NCBI RefSeq assembly: GCF_963678635.1
Contig: NC_087067.1
Location: 10,833,716 to 10,897,715, forward strand
Length of the DNA stretch: 64,000 nt
DNA from: Symsagittifera roscoffensis
Lineage: Eukaryota > Xenacoelomorpha > Acoela > Convolutidae
Direction: 5' to 3'
The notes below the pieces were generated by a model. The model ran no database searches. It was not told the origin of the DNA and worked only from the letters and a program-made list of their open reading frames with translations. This document shows positions 50,001 to 62,000 of this stretch, piece by piece. Position 1 is the first letter of the stretch. Every line of letters starts with the position of its first letter. Made by a program: the position numbers and the translations under genes.

Positions 50001-53000
50001 CCTCTTGGGCATTACAAGATGTGCACTCAACGTGATCTGTGCATGTTATGCAATGGTGGGGGTAAACCACTAGTCCTGGTTTCAGAGATTTTTCCTGGGG
50101 CGTTTCCCATTTGCCGATGCATTTGCGTTCACGTTCGTCCCACCCACAAACACCTACTCCTTCGCCTGTGCACTCGAGACATGAGAGAATCCGCGAGCAC
50201 TGTTTGGACCATCGCGTGGGTTTTATCTGATGTATGCTGAGGTCCGAAATCTTAGAGCCATTATGATTCGTTTTGAATATTTTCAGTCGACCGTTTGCTA
50301 AAAAAAACCACACACTAAATAAAATTAAGTAATTTCAATTAGTTTTAAGCTATATTCGTTAGAAAAATGTGCCTTGAATTGGATTATATATTTTTTATTC
50401 CTTCTTTACAAGGAACGTAAAAAAAATTAATAGCACAGAATCACGATATTGGCCAAAAAGCTATTCTCCAAAACGCTAATTATCACTTTTCGGTCAGCCG
50501 AACTACATTTCCATAAAAATGATTTTTCATATCCATTAATTTCTTTGACTCATGAAAAATTAAATGTTTTAAAAGTCTGCAGACAAAAAATTGAGATTAA
50601 AGCTCTTTTTTATGTGAGCATGAAAAATGGAAACTAAAGGAAAAAAAATAAGGAAAATGTGAACACACATTTTAATCAGCACTATCCAGCCTTTGATTTA
50701 CGTTAACAAAATTCCAATTCTGAGCCACAAATAATATATCTAGTGAGTGAGTATTTTCCTACTCAGCCAAGTAATAACACACTGCTCATAGTAGCGGCTG
50801 ATCGTCTTTTCCTTTTAACTACTTTAAGGCGAGACAGTACAAAAGGCAAACATAAATTGGAAATAATTTTATTTTGATGCATAATATTAGCAAAAAATGT
50901 GCTCGAAAGGGGAGCTATTGTTTGCATCTTTTATCTTTAAGTCCCATTTAAACAAGACGGGGAAGTTTAAAAAAATTATACTGCTTGTTTTGATCTTTTT
51001 TTGTTTGGAGTTACCGATTTTTTTTTGGAGTTTTGGATCATTTCTTTAACTATTAACCCCCCTCCTATGGTATCTAGAAAAAAATATCCACCCACCCATT
51101 TAACATCTATCTCAACTGTTCAGGATAAGCCAATCGCAACAGAAGAAGGGGAATTGTTAAAGAGTTAAGCTACAGTTAAGGATTTTTGAAACAAGCATAA
51201 GCAAAATTTCATTTAAAAAATAGCCCACAAACCTGTAAGCATGTACTTCTCTGATCTTGCATGCTTAGTGACATTTTTATAATTCAAGTTTGCAAATTGG
51301 CATAATTTCAGGTCAAAACAATTAAGACGAATAAAGACTTTTTTAAGTACATATTTAATGACTATAGTTTTCAAAATTTCACTCTAATTTGACAGTATTA
51401 TTCATTCCAATTTTATAATCCTAAGGAAAAAATAACGTAGGATTTTAACCCAATCATGTTCGGGCGTTGTACACGCAGTACTGTGCAGCTTCAATTTCAA
51501 CAAAAAAAACGGCATGGGAAATCTTAATTTGGGTGGCGGAATGCTTAAGTGACTGTCGAACAATACCTTGTCGATTACTGACAGTCATATTTGCTTCAAT
51601 CTGAATATCGCAGCCATCAGAGCTTTCACATTTTGTATCGTTCAAAAACAGCCACTCCTTATGCGTCAAGGAATCCGCGTCATACCAAACAGGCGCATTC
51701 TTCGTCACTGGTATCTTTTTTTCCGATATATTCACAGAAGTGTTGAGGTTTTCCAGAAGCATGGCATACACTTGGGCTTGTCCGTCAGCAGCGCCCATTA
51801 GTTCGAGAGTACCTCTGAATTGGGCTACAATTGGTGCGTGTTGATCCGGACCTCTCATTGACACTACATATCTCGGATCCATCTCAATGTCGAAGAACAG
51901 TGGGATGTCGGAACCCAGTCCAACTTTGACGTAGTCAGGGTAGTCCCAGTTCACTGGTTGGAAAAATATTTTCTCAATGAACCCTCTTGGGAAGTCGTAT
52001 TTGCAGCTGTCAAGAATGTTTGTGACTCCCGTGTTATCGGGGCCAGTATTAGGACAATGAGGTTCCATCTCAGTCTGATCCGCTGCAATAACAAAAAAAA
52101 TGAAACTCTGTCAAAAATTAAATACTTCGATGCTCAAACACGTCTTAAAATAACAAAAAAAAATTCAAATTCAAGCTTCTTTTTAGGTAAGAAAAACTGT
52201 AAAACCCAGCCAAAAGACAGTTAGAAAAGAGTCAATGAACGCAAAGAAACAAAAAAAATAGACTTTTTTTTGAAAAACTTCAACATTCGAATTTCAAATA
52301 AAAAATATATGGCCTTTAACTCTTTGAAGCTCAAATGCAAATAGCAATTGGCACTTTTTTGATAAAAGTAACCCAATTTAAGAAAACTGGATTATAAGGA
52401 AAAGTTTTCATTCCGCTGGGAAATTCAATTCTGTATTCTCTGGAAATATTAATTCTGAATTTTGTCTACCTTCAAGCAAATGAACTTGAACTGAACTCAA
52501 AAAGTTCATATATAGATGAGGGCATTCATATGTGCGTTTTATAGGCATGAACGCACTTCTTTGTTATTAGAGCGTTTGAAGATTATTCCTGAAAAAGCAA
52601 AGAAAAATTCATCAAGGCCTATAAAAGAGGCTTGAACTACGTTCATCGGATCTTAATTAGGTATCATAGCCAACTGACTTTAACTTCACGAATCTATCAG
52701 GGTTCACATGTTTTTGGAGCAACAATTTGAATTGGATACAACTGAATTGATATGTACTTTTCACATTCCTTTCAAACTTTGAACTAGGGAGGAAACTTTC
52801 AGGATGCAACTTTCGACCTGTTTAAATCTCGATTCGCCACGCAAGTCGTCTGATGAAAACGACATTTTAAGTTTTCAGATATTTTGAAATCGTTTGCAAA
52901 AAGACTTACAAGCAAGCAAAGCAAACACACAAACAATACAATATTTCAAGGAAGCTATGCAAATTAACAAATTGTAGGTAAATATTTCAAGTTGGTTTGA

Positions 53001-56000
53001 TTGCATGTATCCGTCAGCAAAGGCTAAGAAGCAATAAAAATAGTATATTTAGGATAGTAATTTAATTGCTTGATTCGGTTCTTAATCAGTTAAAGTGGTT
53101 CATCGACTAATCATTAAGAATATTCACTTTCAATGCGATTTAATTTCATTGATAGCTTGAACCTCAATGTAAACGTTTTCTAGCGAATTGTTAAAACAAA
53201 ACGTTGAGATATTGCAATTTTTTTTTTGCTCAGATCAGTCGGCAGAAAGATAAGGTTTTCAAAAAAAACCATTCAAAAGAAAAATCATCAAACAGTTGAA
53301 CTTTTCTGAAAGCTTAGATCAGATCCCAAAAGTTTTTCCAGAGAACCATTGAAAATTAGAATTGAAAAAGTTGTTTTGATCGCTTGAACTCATTTTTTCG
53401 ATCAAGAAATTAACGCGATTGAAGATTGATATATTGCATCTTACTCAACAAGCTCAAAACGGGCTGAAAAACGCGCGGTTCTAAGACAAGACATTCAAAA
53501 AATGGAACCAAGAATTATGTCAAGCTCCAATAATAGTTTGCAAGAAATCAAAAATCAATATTTTCTAGGAGAACTAATAACATCATGAAATTTTGGTAAT
53601 ATTTCAATAGTTTGTTTGGTCGTAGCATTGAATATTTTTTGTTACCGGGATAACATTATTCGGTTTTCAAAAACTTTACAAAAAACTTTTGGCATAGATT
53701 GTGGACAATATTTTTCAAGTTTTCCAGATTTAAGAATATTTGAAAACTCTAGAAAACTCGCTGCTTTAACTCTCCTAAAAATTTTGCTCGATAACCGCAA
53801 CTTAGCCATAATTCGTTGCTTTAATTCTCCTAGGCATTGCGCATCGATAGCCGTATGAGTAAAAAATATATTACATTCGCTTAACATATAAAAAAGACAA
53901 GACATCCATTGAAAAACCGCTGTGAGCTCTAAAAAAGAATAAACTAGTTTTAAAAAGAACATATTAGTTTTTGAAAAAAAATTCTAAAAAATTTTTTTTG
54001 AACGAATACTCACTTTTGTTCATACATCTCTGTTGAGCTGAACACCAGAAACAGTTCTCGTTTCCGAACAATAGACACGAAGTACAATCAGCCTGAGATC
54101 CACACACGCCGGGACACATACCATTAGTAGGTACACTTCGACAACCGCTCGGATCAGACCTGGATAGGCAAGCCTTGTTGCCTCCAGTCCATTCGTGGCA
54201 ATAGGAGCACTTTGGATCCTGATGGCACAGCTCTTCATTCTGACTCGCTTCCTGACATACTGCATCTTCTTGCTCGTCGAAAACACTCGGAGGTGCCTGG
54301 AGCAAATTACAAAAAAGGTCAAAATATTACAAAAAAGGTCAATTGAATAAAGGTGAATTCTTAAAAGATGAAAAACTTCGAAATAATTCACTCAAAAAAA
54401 CTAATGTTACAAAAAAAAACTATTTTAGTTGAACATGCCAAACAAAATGGTTACGTATCCGGAGACAAATTTGCTGGCACAATGTTCCTGGTTATTTTGA
54501 AATGAATAACATCCAGCATTCGTACTGCCCTCGCATATATATATATTCTTTAAAAATTCTTGATAGTCTAAATTTGATTTTTTAAACCACCGGTCCTACT
54601 CAATGCAGAACCATCCAATTCGCCGTAGCCGGTCATATCTTGAGAGGCGGATGACAATGGGACCACTCCAACCATGACCGAAGTGGGATTCAGACAATTG
54701 ACCCTCCCTTTAAGAGATGCGTGCCTCACCCACGGTGGATCATCTAATTTAGTTTCCACTTGCCTTATAGACATACAAGTCTGATCGCACAGTTCCGTCG
54801 TATCCTCCGTAAATACCCATCAAGTTGTCGTCCAGCAGCACTGCAACATGGCCCTTACGTGGAGGAGCCGCATGCATTGTAGTCGAGAGACCTAGTCACA
54901 AAAATAAAGTTTATTTTGCGTCTTATTCAAATAAACAAATGTTAAAACAAACCACGCACATTAACAAGCTGGGAAATTGGTAAATAAAATTGTATACGGT
55001 TTGAGAATTAACTAAAAGCTAAGAATGGTTATACTGTTAGTAAAGCAAGTTACTACCTCTAAAACTAGTTTGAAACCAAAATTATTTATTCAAAATTAGT
55101 TATTTATATTCATAACATTACAACTAGAATGTACACCACATCAATTTTAGAGCTTTTGAATGAAATTTTTTTTTTTTTTGAAAAATAGGATAGCATTTTT
55201 TACTTCTTTTTGTTATTTTCTGTTGCGGTAATCGATGAATTTGAAGCCGAAACGTAATTCAATTGCACCTGTCTAAATTAGGAAGTTAAAATGTTATGCC
55301 ATTCAGTTAAAAATAGTTTTTTTTTAGTTGGCAGGTTAATTGGTTCACCCGACTGCTGTACCTGCACTTACCGTTCATGGACATTTGCAACTTTTCCGCA
55401 AGTTTTGCAAGTTCATAATAGTTTTCGCCTGAAAGTCAAAACATTAACAGTTGCCCGACTTTTATTTAAAGAACATATATCATCTTAACTCTGGGAAAAC
55501 ATTTATAACCATCTCTAATTGAAAAATGTGCACAACTGAAAATTCATGCAATGCAACAACTAGGAAAAATGCCGACGAAAAATCTTCATAGCCATGCCCG
55601 AGTAAACAAACTAAAAGTAAACAAGACCAACGAAACATGCTTTTTACTTGTTTTGCTAATCTATATTGATAAATGATCGATTTCATAGTCTAAAATAAAA
55701 CATCCACGCATAGGTTCTCTGTAACTTGGAAAACTCCAATACTCATAGAAACGACCATGCACGCTTAAATTACTTGGCTAATTTATCCTCCGTACTTTAC
55801 CTTGTCTGCTTTCCACAAAAGTCCGGATTAGGCTAAGCTCTAACACAACACGAAAAAGGTTAATAAGCTCCTTCCTGATTTAAACTTCTTGAGCGAAGAA
55901 AAAACTGCATTCAATCCATATTGGGTGATTGTTATGAAATTAGTTTCTGAATACATTGAGCGAATCTGTACATAGAAAACCAAGTTAGATAGGATTATCA

Positions 56001-59000
56001 AAAAATAATGGTTACACACGATTTCAATTAGTAGCAGCGGATTTTTTCTCAAAAAGGATCTAATTTTAAGGTAAAATAAACCTAATGCAGTTTAAAAAAA
56101 TCACATGCATCCTGAATACGATTTTCAGTCCGTAAAATTTTGAACTGTACATTCTTGTTAATTTTGATATACAAACGTATTTCTAAATCTTCCTCGTGTT
56201 TTTATGTTAAGTTTTGAAGATGTCAAGTTTTTTATGTCACGAAGAGCCAAAGCTGCGTACATGACTAAAAACTGATCACAAAATATTTGGATTATTTTTG
56301 TACATCTGAAAAAAAAAATGTTGGAAATTAATATTTCCTTTGATTTCATTGTTATTTTGGAGCTCACATTCATCTAATTTGATTTTTAGTATCAATAAGT
56401 AAAGTTTTTGTTCCACAGGTAAAACTTAAAATTAAACTCCACTGTAGAAACAAGAAGTGGTTCACGTTTTTTGGCGCCATTTCCACGTTCGTATTGGGAG
56501 AGCGCTATTTACGTAACCTTCAGCAAATGAAATTCAATTGAACTGAAAAAGCGCATATATAACTAAGTGCATTCATAAATGCATTAATTTGTATGAATAT
56601 GTCTTTTCAACACCAATAAATAATGTTTCTTAATCACTTTACCTCCATTTCCGATCAAGACGCGTTCTTTGTCAATCCACATATGACAATCTAAATGGAA
56701 CAGAAAAGTCTCGTTCATTACACAGCTCTTCTCAGCCGAATCGCCCTTCATCGAGCCCCCGAACACCACCATGTAATTGCCCATTATCACTGCACTATGA
56801 TGTGCCAGCTCATCCGGCTTCGCTCCTCTGTCTCTTTCCACAGTCTCCCACATCGTTAGATAGTTCATGTCAGTACTGTAGGCTAGCAGATCGTTCGTCT
56901 TTTTGGAAAAGCTCGGAGAAAAGGGTGCGTAACCTCCAAAAACGAGCAAAACTTTTCTCTTCTTGTCGTAGACGGTCGTATGACCGACTCGGCGCAATAG
57001 TAAGCCATGGTAGCCTTCTGGAGTCCTAGCAGACCACGTCATTTTGACGGTGTCCAGGACGTAAATAAAGTGATTGTACGAATCATTTGCAAGTCGTCCC
57101 CCGATTACAAATATTTCGTGACCGACCAGTGTTGATGTGTGATCAGCTATTCCTTGTTTGAATGGCCAGTTGTAATGAATCCAATTTCGGCTTTCTAAAA
57201 TTTTTAAAGAAATTTGAATCATGAATAACCCCAGGACGAAAGATGTCCGGATTCAAAAAACTCAAATCACAAACGTCTATATAGACCAAATAACTTCATC
57301 AATGGGAAGTTTCATTTCAATTCCAAACAATTCTTTTAGCAAATTTAAAAGAGTTGAAGAGAACATCCGCACCAGTTGCGATACAAAAAAAAATATAACA
57401 ACTCAAGCTAACGGACAGAAATGAGACAGAAACCACTGAGTCGAATAAAAAACTTTTTACAAAAATGTCGATAAATTCACCTACATCATGTTATATTTGT
57501 GGAAATCATGTTCTCTATTCATGGGCTATTTGAGGAAAAGTTGTCCAGAAACACAGTTTCCTGCGTTAGCTATGCATTCAGTAAAATTACAGAGTGGCAG
57601 CCTGGCCGACAAAACTTGAGTAGACGCGCTTTAAGCCGAAAACAAAATTGATGTCGAAAAATCCGAGCCTTTAACTTTGAAACTCGAAGCTTATATGCAT
57701 CCCATCCTGAAAACCACAACAGCTTGAACACAGCCAATAGACATTGAAACCGTGTCAATAATTCAAGAAAACCAAACTACGATCAACTTAATTTGAAAAA
57801 ATATAACTTTCGACTTTCAAGGATGAACAGAAAAAAACTGACTTGTTTTTGAAGAAATCTCAATTTTCGAATTTCAAAGACAAAAATAGATGCCCTTAAA
57901 GCTCTTTCAATTTCTAGAGCAATTTATGATTCGCGCATTTTTGATAAAATTCAAAAAAAAAATGATAATTGAATCAAAAAGTGATTTTCAATTCGCTGGG
58001 AATTCAGAAAAATAAAATCCATTGTCGAAACTAGAAGTCGATCACGACCTTTACACTTTTGCTCTTCAATGGTGAACTTAAAAAGAAATCAAAAGTCAAA
58101 GCGCTTTAAAATCAAACTTTATCGTGAACAAATCATAAGACTTTTTCTTGAAAATGTTCCGACCACATTCAGTAGCACAATGTTCGGACCACATTCGTAT
58201 AAACGACATTTTTTAAATCTTTATATTAGCGTCGTTTCTTCTGCGCGGTGTGATTATAGAACTAAAAAAACGCGAAAAAGTTAGAGAACTAGGCATAAAA
58301 CACTACAATTGTTTTCAAATAAATAATCGAAAAACTGAAGAAAAAAATCCATATTTGTATGAAAATTTTTATGGCCCAGAATGCGCTTTATGAAGCTTCC
58401 AAAACCGATTTTCTTTATTTTTGATTTAGCCCTAATGGCCAACATATGTTACTCGATCACTGTACTCGCTCGAAATTAGATTGAAACTCATCCAACCGGT
58501 TTTTCGTCCAACCGGGACAGAATTTTAAACCGGTTTTTCTCAACACCGCAAAAAATTTTAAGAATTTCTGGAAATTAAAAAGGGTTGAATATGATACATC
58601 AACCGACCCATTCCGATAATAAGTTCTCGTATTTCCGTGAAAAACAAAGAAAAAACTAAAACAACCGAATATCGAATTTGAACAGGAACAAATTTAGTAC
58701 TTTTTCCTCGAAGGGTCTAGCTTTTTATTAATACTGAACTCTGCGTCAGCTTGGGTTAGTGCGCTTCTCAAAACACTATCCAGAAAACGACAAAAAAAAT
58801 TGATTTATAAAGTGAAATAAGAAAAAAGTAACCGTAATTAAAATCAAATGCAAAGAAAGATCAAAAACTTAAAAACCTTCAAAAATTGTTTTTGTCAAAA
58901 AAATTATACAAATTGCAAAAAAAGCCCATGAGATCCAGAAAACAATGTTCTGCGCCATAAAAAACTTAACAAGAAGCTTCTGAAATGCTAAAGAGAAGCT

Positions 59001-62000
59001 GAATTTCCAAAAAGTCTTTTTTGCGGGAACTGAGCCGGCAAAAATAAGCTGAGCAACAAAAATATAAATTAGCAAAAAATTTTCAGTTTCCAGAATTTTC
59101 AAGTCCCGAATGGAATCGAACTGCTGAACTTTGTCGTCCATCATGGGTGTTAAATCAACTTAGAAGCAAGCTGAATCTTCAAAAAAATTGGGCTACGGGA
59201 ACTAAGCCGACAAAATAAACAGACGGACAATAGTCCGAAAAAGCTCAATAACTCAATTTTGCAAAAAAAAAACAGGTCCCGGCCATATTCGAACCAGAGG
59301 CATTTGCTATCTCAAATAGATGTGATACTTCTACCCTAGATGCGCAGGAACGGTTGATTGAATTTGAATTTATATTTAAAAAAATGAAGCATATGAGGGA
59401 GTCTAGGCTCCAGGAGATGAGTCCTGCAAACAAAGTTGTTTAGGGGAAAAAGTCTAGAACCCGATTACAATACCCTTAGCTATCGCAAGGGTAAAACATT
59501 CGTAAGGATGCCACCGAGAGCGGCACCAATATAGGCGGCTTAGGCTGGAAAAAATAAAAGTCGTTCCATTACACTACGCTCGTTAGTATAAAAGTCTAAG
59601 AAGTACAGCAATAACTTATCCGAAAAATAAAGCAAACATTTCCGGAAAAAAAACCTAATCGACTAGCTAAAAAGATAACTTACGCACAATTTTCTGTTCA
59701 TTTCAAAACCCAGTTTGCACTTTTGCTTCTATTTCAGCCTCAATTTGAGTTAAAAAATTTCCTCGCATGCTCAAAAACCTAAGTTTAACTAATGAAACAA
59801 TTCTCTATCCTCGTTAACTCCCAGTTCGCATTTTTGCTTCCATACGAAGCTAAATATGAGTATTGAATTCTTGTAAACGCTCAAAACACCTTGCTTGACA
59901 ATTTTGACACAGGCGAAGCCATTAACAACCATACAACACAAACATTAACAAAAACAAAAAGCCGGAAAAAATGAAATATTTTAACAAAAAACTAGATCAT
60001 ACAAACTTTCATAAGTCTCGATAGAAGTTCATTCCAGGCAAACCTGCCACACACTTGAATTTTGAAACAGCAACAACGCAACAAAATTTACGAAAAGAAA
60101 CAAAGCCGACAATCTTTGAGAAGACGCAAGTTGAGACGAAAAAAATATGATTTTATGAAAAATGTCCCACCTTAAACAATAATGGAGAACACTTGTACTT
60201 GTAATATTTACAATGAAAGTTGTTTACAGTACAAGAAAAATCAGTGATGTGGCAACTAAGCCGACAATCTTTCAGCGGACACCAACTGAGCCGAAAAAAA
60301 ATTTATCAAATTTTTTNNNNNNNNNNNNNNNNNNNNNNNNNNNNNNNNNNNNNNNNNNNNNNNNNNNNNNNNNNNNNNNNNNNNNNNNNNNNNNNNNNNN
60401 NNNNNNNNNNNNNNNNNNNNNNNNNNNNNNNNNNNNNNNNNNNNNNNNNNNNNNNNNNNNNNNNNNNNNNNNNNNNNNNNNNNNNNNNNNNNNNNNNNNN
60501 NNNNNNNNNNNNNNNNCCGCTTGCTAATTGCAAGCGTAAGAACAAAAACGAGCAAAAAAATGAAATAATTTCTAAATCAAAAGCCATTCAAAAAGAACTC
60601 ATATTTTTCGGTCCGTTCTGAACTTTCAAGATCGAGCCAGAGCTGTAGTTCGTAAAAACAAATTAAAAGGCGCTTCAAAGTTCAAAAAAAAATACAAATT
60701 GTTTTTTTTTTCAGTTGAATGCCCTTTTTAGTGCTAGGTTTGTGATTGTATCGACACTTCGCAAAATTGGCAAGATGGACAACAGTTTTAGTCACAAATT
60801 TTGAAAACTAATTCAACTGAAGCAAATTTTAGATTTCAGGGCTTGAATAGGCTTATCCTTCTTCTATAAAAAGCTTATTAGACGCCTGCTCGCTCGCTTT
60901 ATTCGCTCGAAATTAGACCGAAAAATCGGTTTTAAATTAAAAAAAAAATTAAATAGGTTTTACTCGACACTGAGAAACAACTATTGAATTTTTTAATGTT
61001 GTTCAAATCACGACTAAAATAGCTTTAACATGCTATATCATTCGACCCTGTCTGTCGATTGTTTGTGGTACCAAAAAGTTGTAAAAAAAAACAAAAAAAT
61101 TAAAACACCCGAATTATAGTCGGACCAATAAGAAAAATTTAAAAAACACCTCCTACAGGATTCGAACTCCCAGAACTCAAAATTTAGAGAAAAATGTCTC
61201 CACAACTGCGCCATAACGCCATGAAATCCGAACACAAGTTACCAAATAAGCGGATAAAATACATGCTTGCTATTAATTTGTCTTAAGCATTAGAATTGAA
61301 AAAAAAAAACACAAATAATGAATTGACCATTTTTTTGCCCTCTAACTAATGCGAGTAAAGTTGGAAAATTTCATAGAAAAGCTCGTAATTCAACAAATGT
61401 TTGCCAGTATAAAAGTATAAAATATAGCTGCGTTGGGAGAAAAAGACCCTTCAATCCAAATTTCCTTCCCATGAAAATGATGGTCGATACAAGGATCGTA
61501 GCTCAACTTACTTGTGTCATAGACCCAAACCCAGCGCTCCATTCTCTCATCTTGACTTTTGTACTGTAACTTCAGTACCCCACCAATCATTGCTATTTTA
61601 GAGTCTCCGAAATTGGTCAAAGTGTGGAATGCTCTTCCTTTTGGCACCGGAGTCGACTTTGGCTTTTCAATGTTCCATTTGGTGTTATAGATGTCGTAAA
61701 CATGGAATGCGTCCACAACTTCCGTAAGATCAAACCCTACAAATAATATTAGTTAACAGCTAAAACCCCAAACATTTGACAAATCTTTAAATTTATTAAT
61801 TGAGACAAGATAGCCTGTGACTTGAGTCACTCTCAATATGTTTAATTGATGGAAGCTAGCTGACTTATGGTCCAAAAACTGAAATTTTTCTTGCTGCAAA
61901 TTACAATTTTCAAAACTGCATCAGTTCGATTTCTTTGACTTTGATTTTTCTTTCAAACAATTTTAAAATGCTGTTCAAATACCTCCAAATGTGTAGAGTA

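Noticed and set aside
53642-53962. Minus-strand 106-codon frame between MEGF8 exons 7 and 8
   Set aside because: Joining it would break phase and domain order; it is AT-rich intron sequence.
61390-61511. Open extension of MEGF8 exon 4 past its donor
   Set aside because: Frame stays open, but the consensus donor ACAA|gtaagt gives the correct kelch blade closer and phase, and the extension has no kelch pattern.
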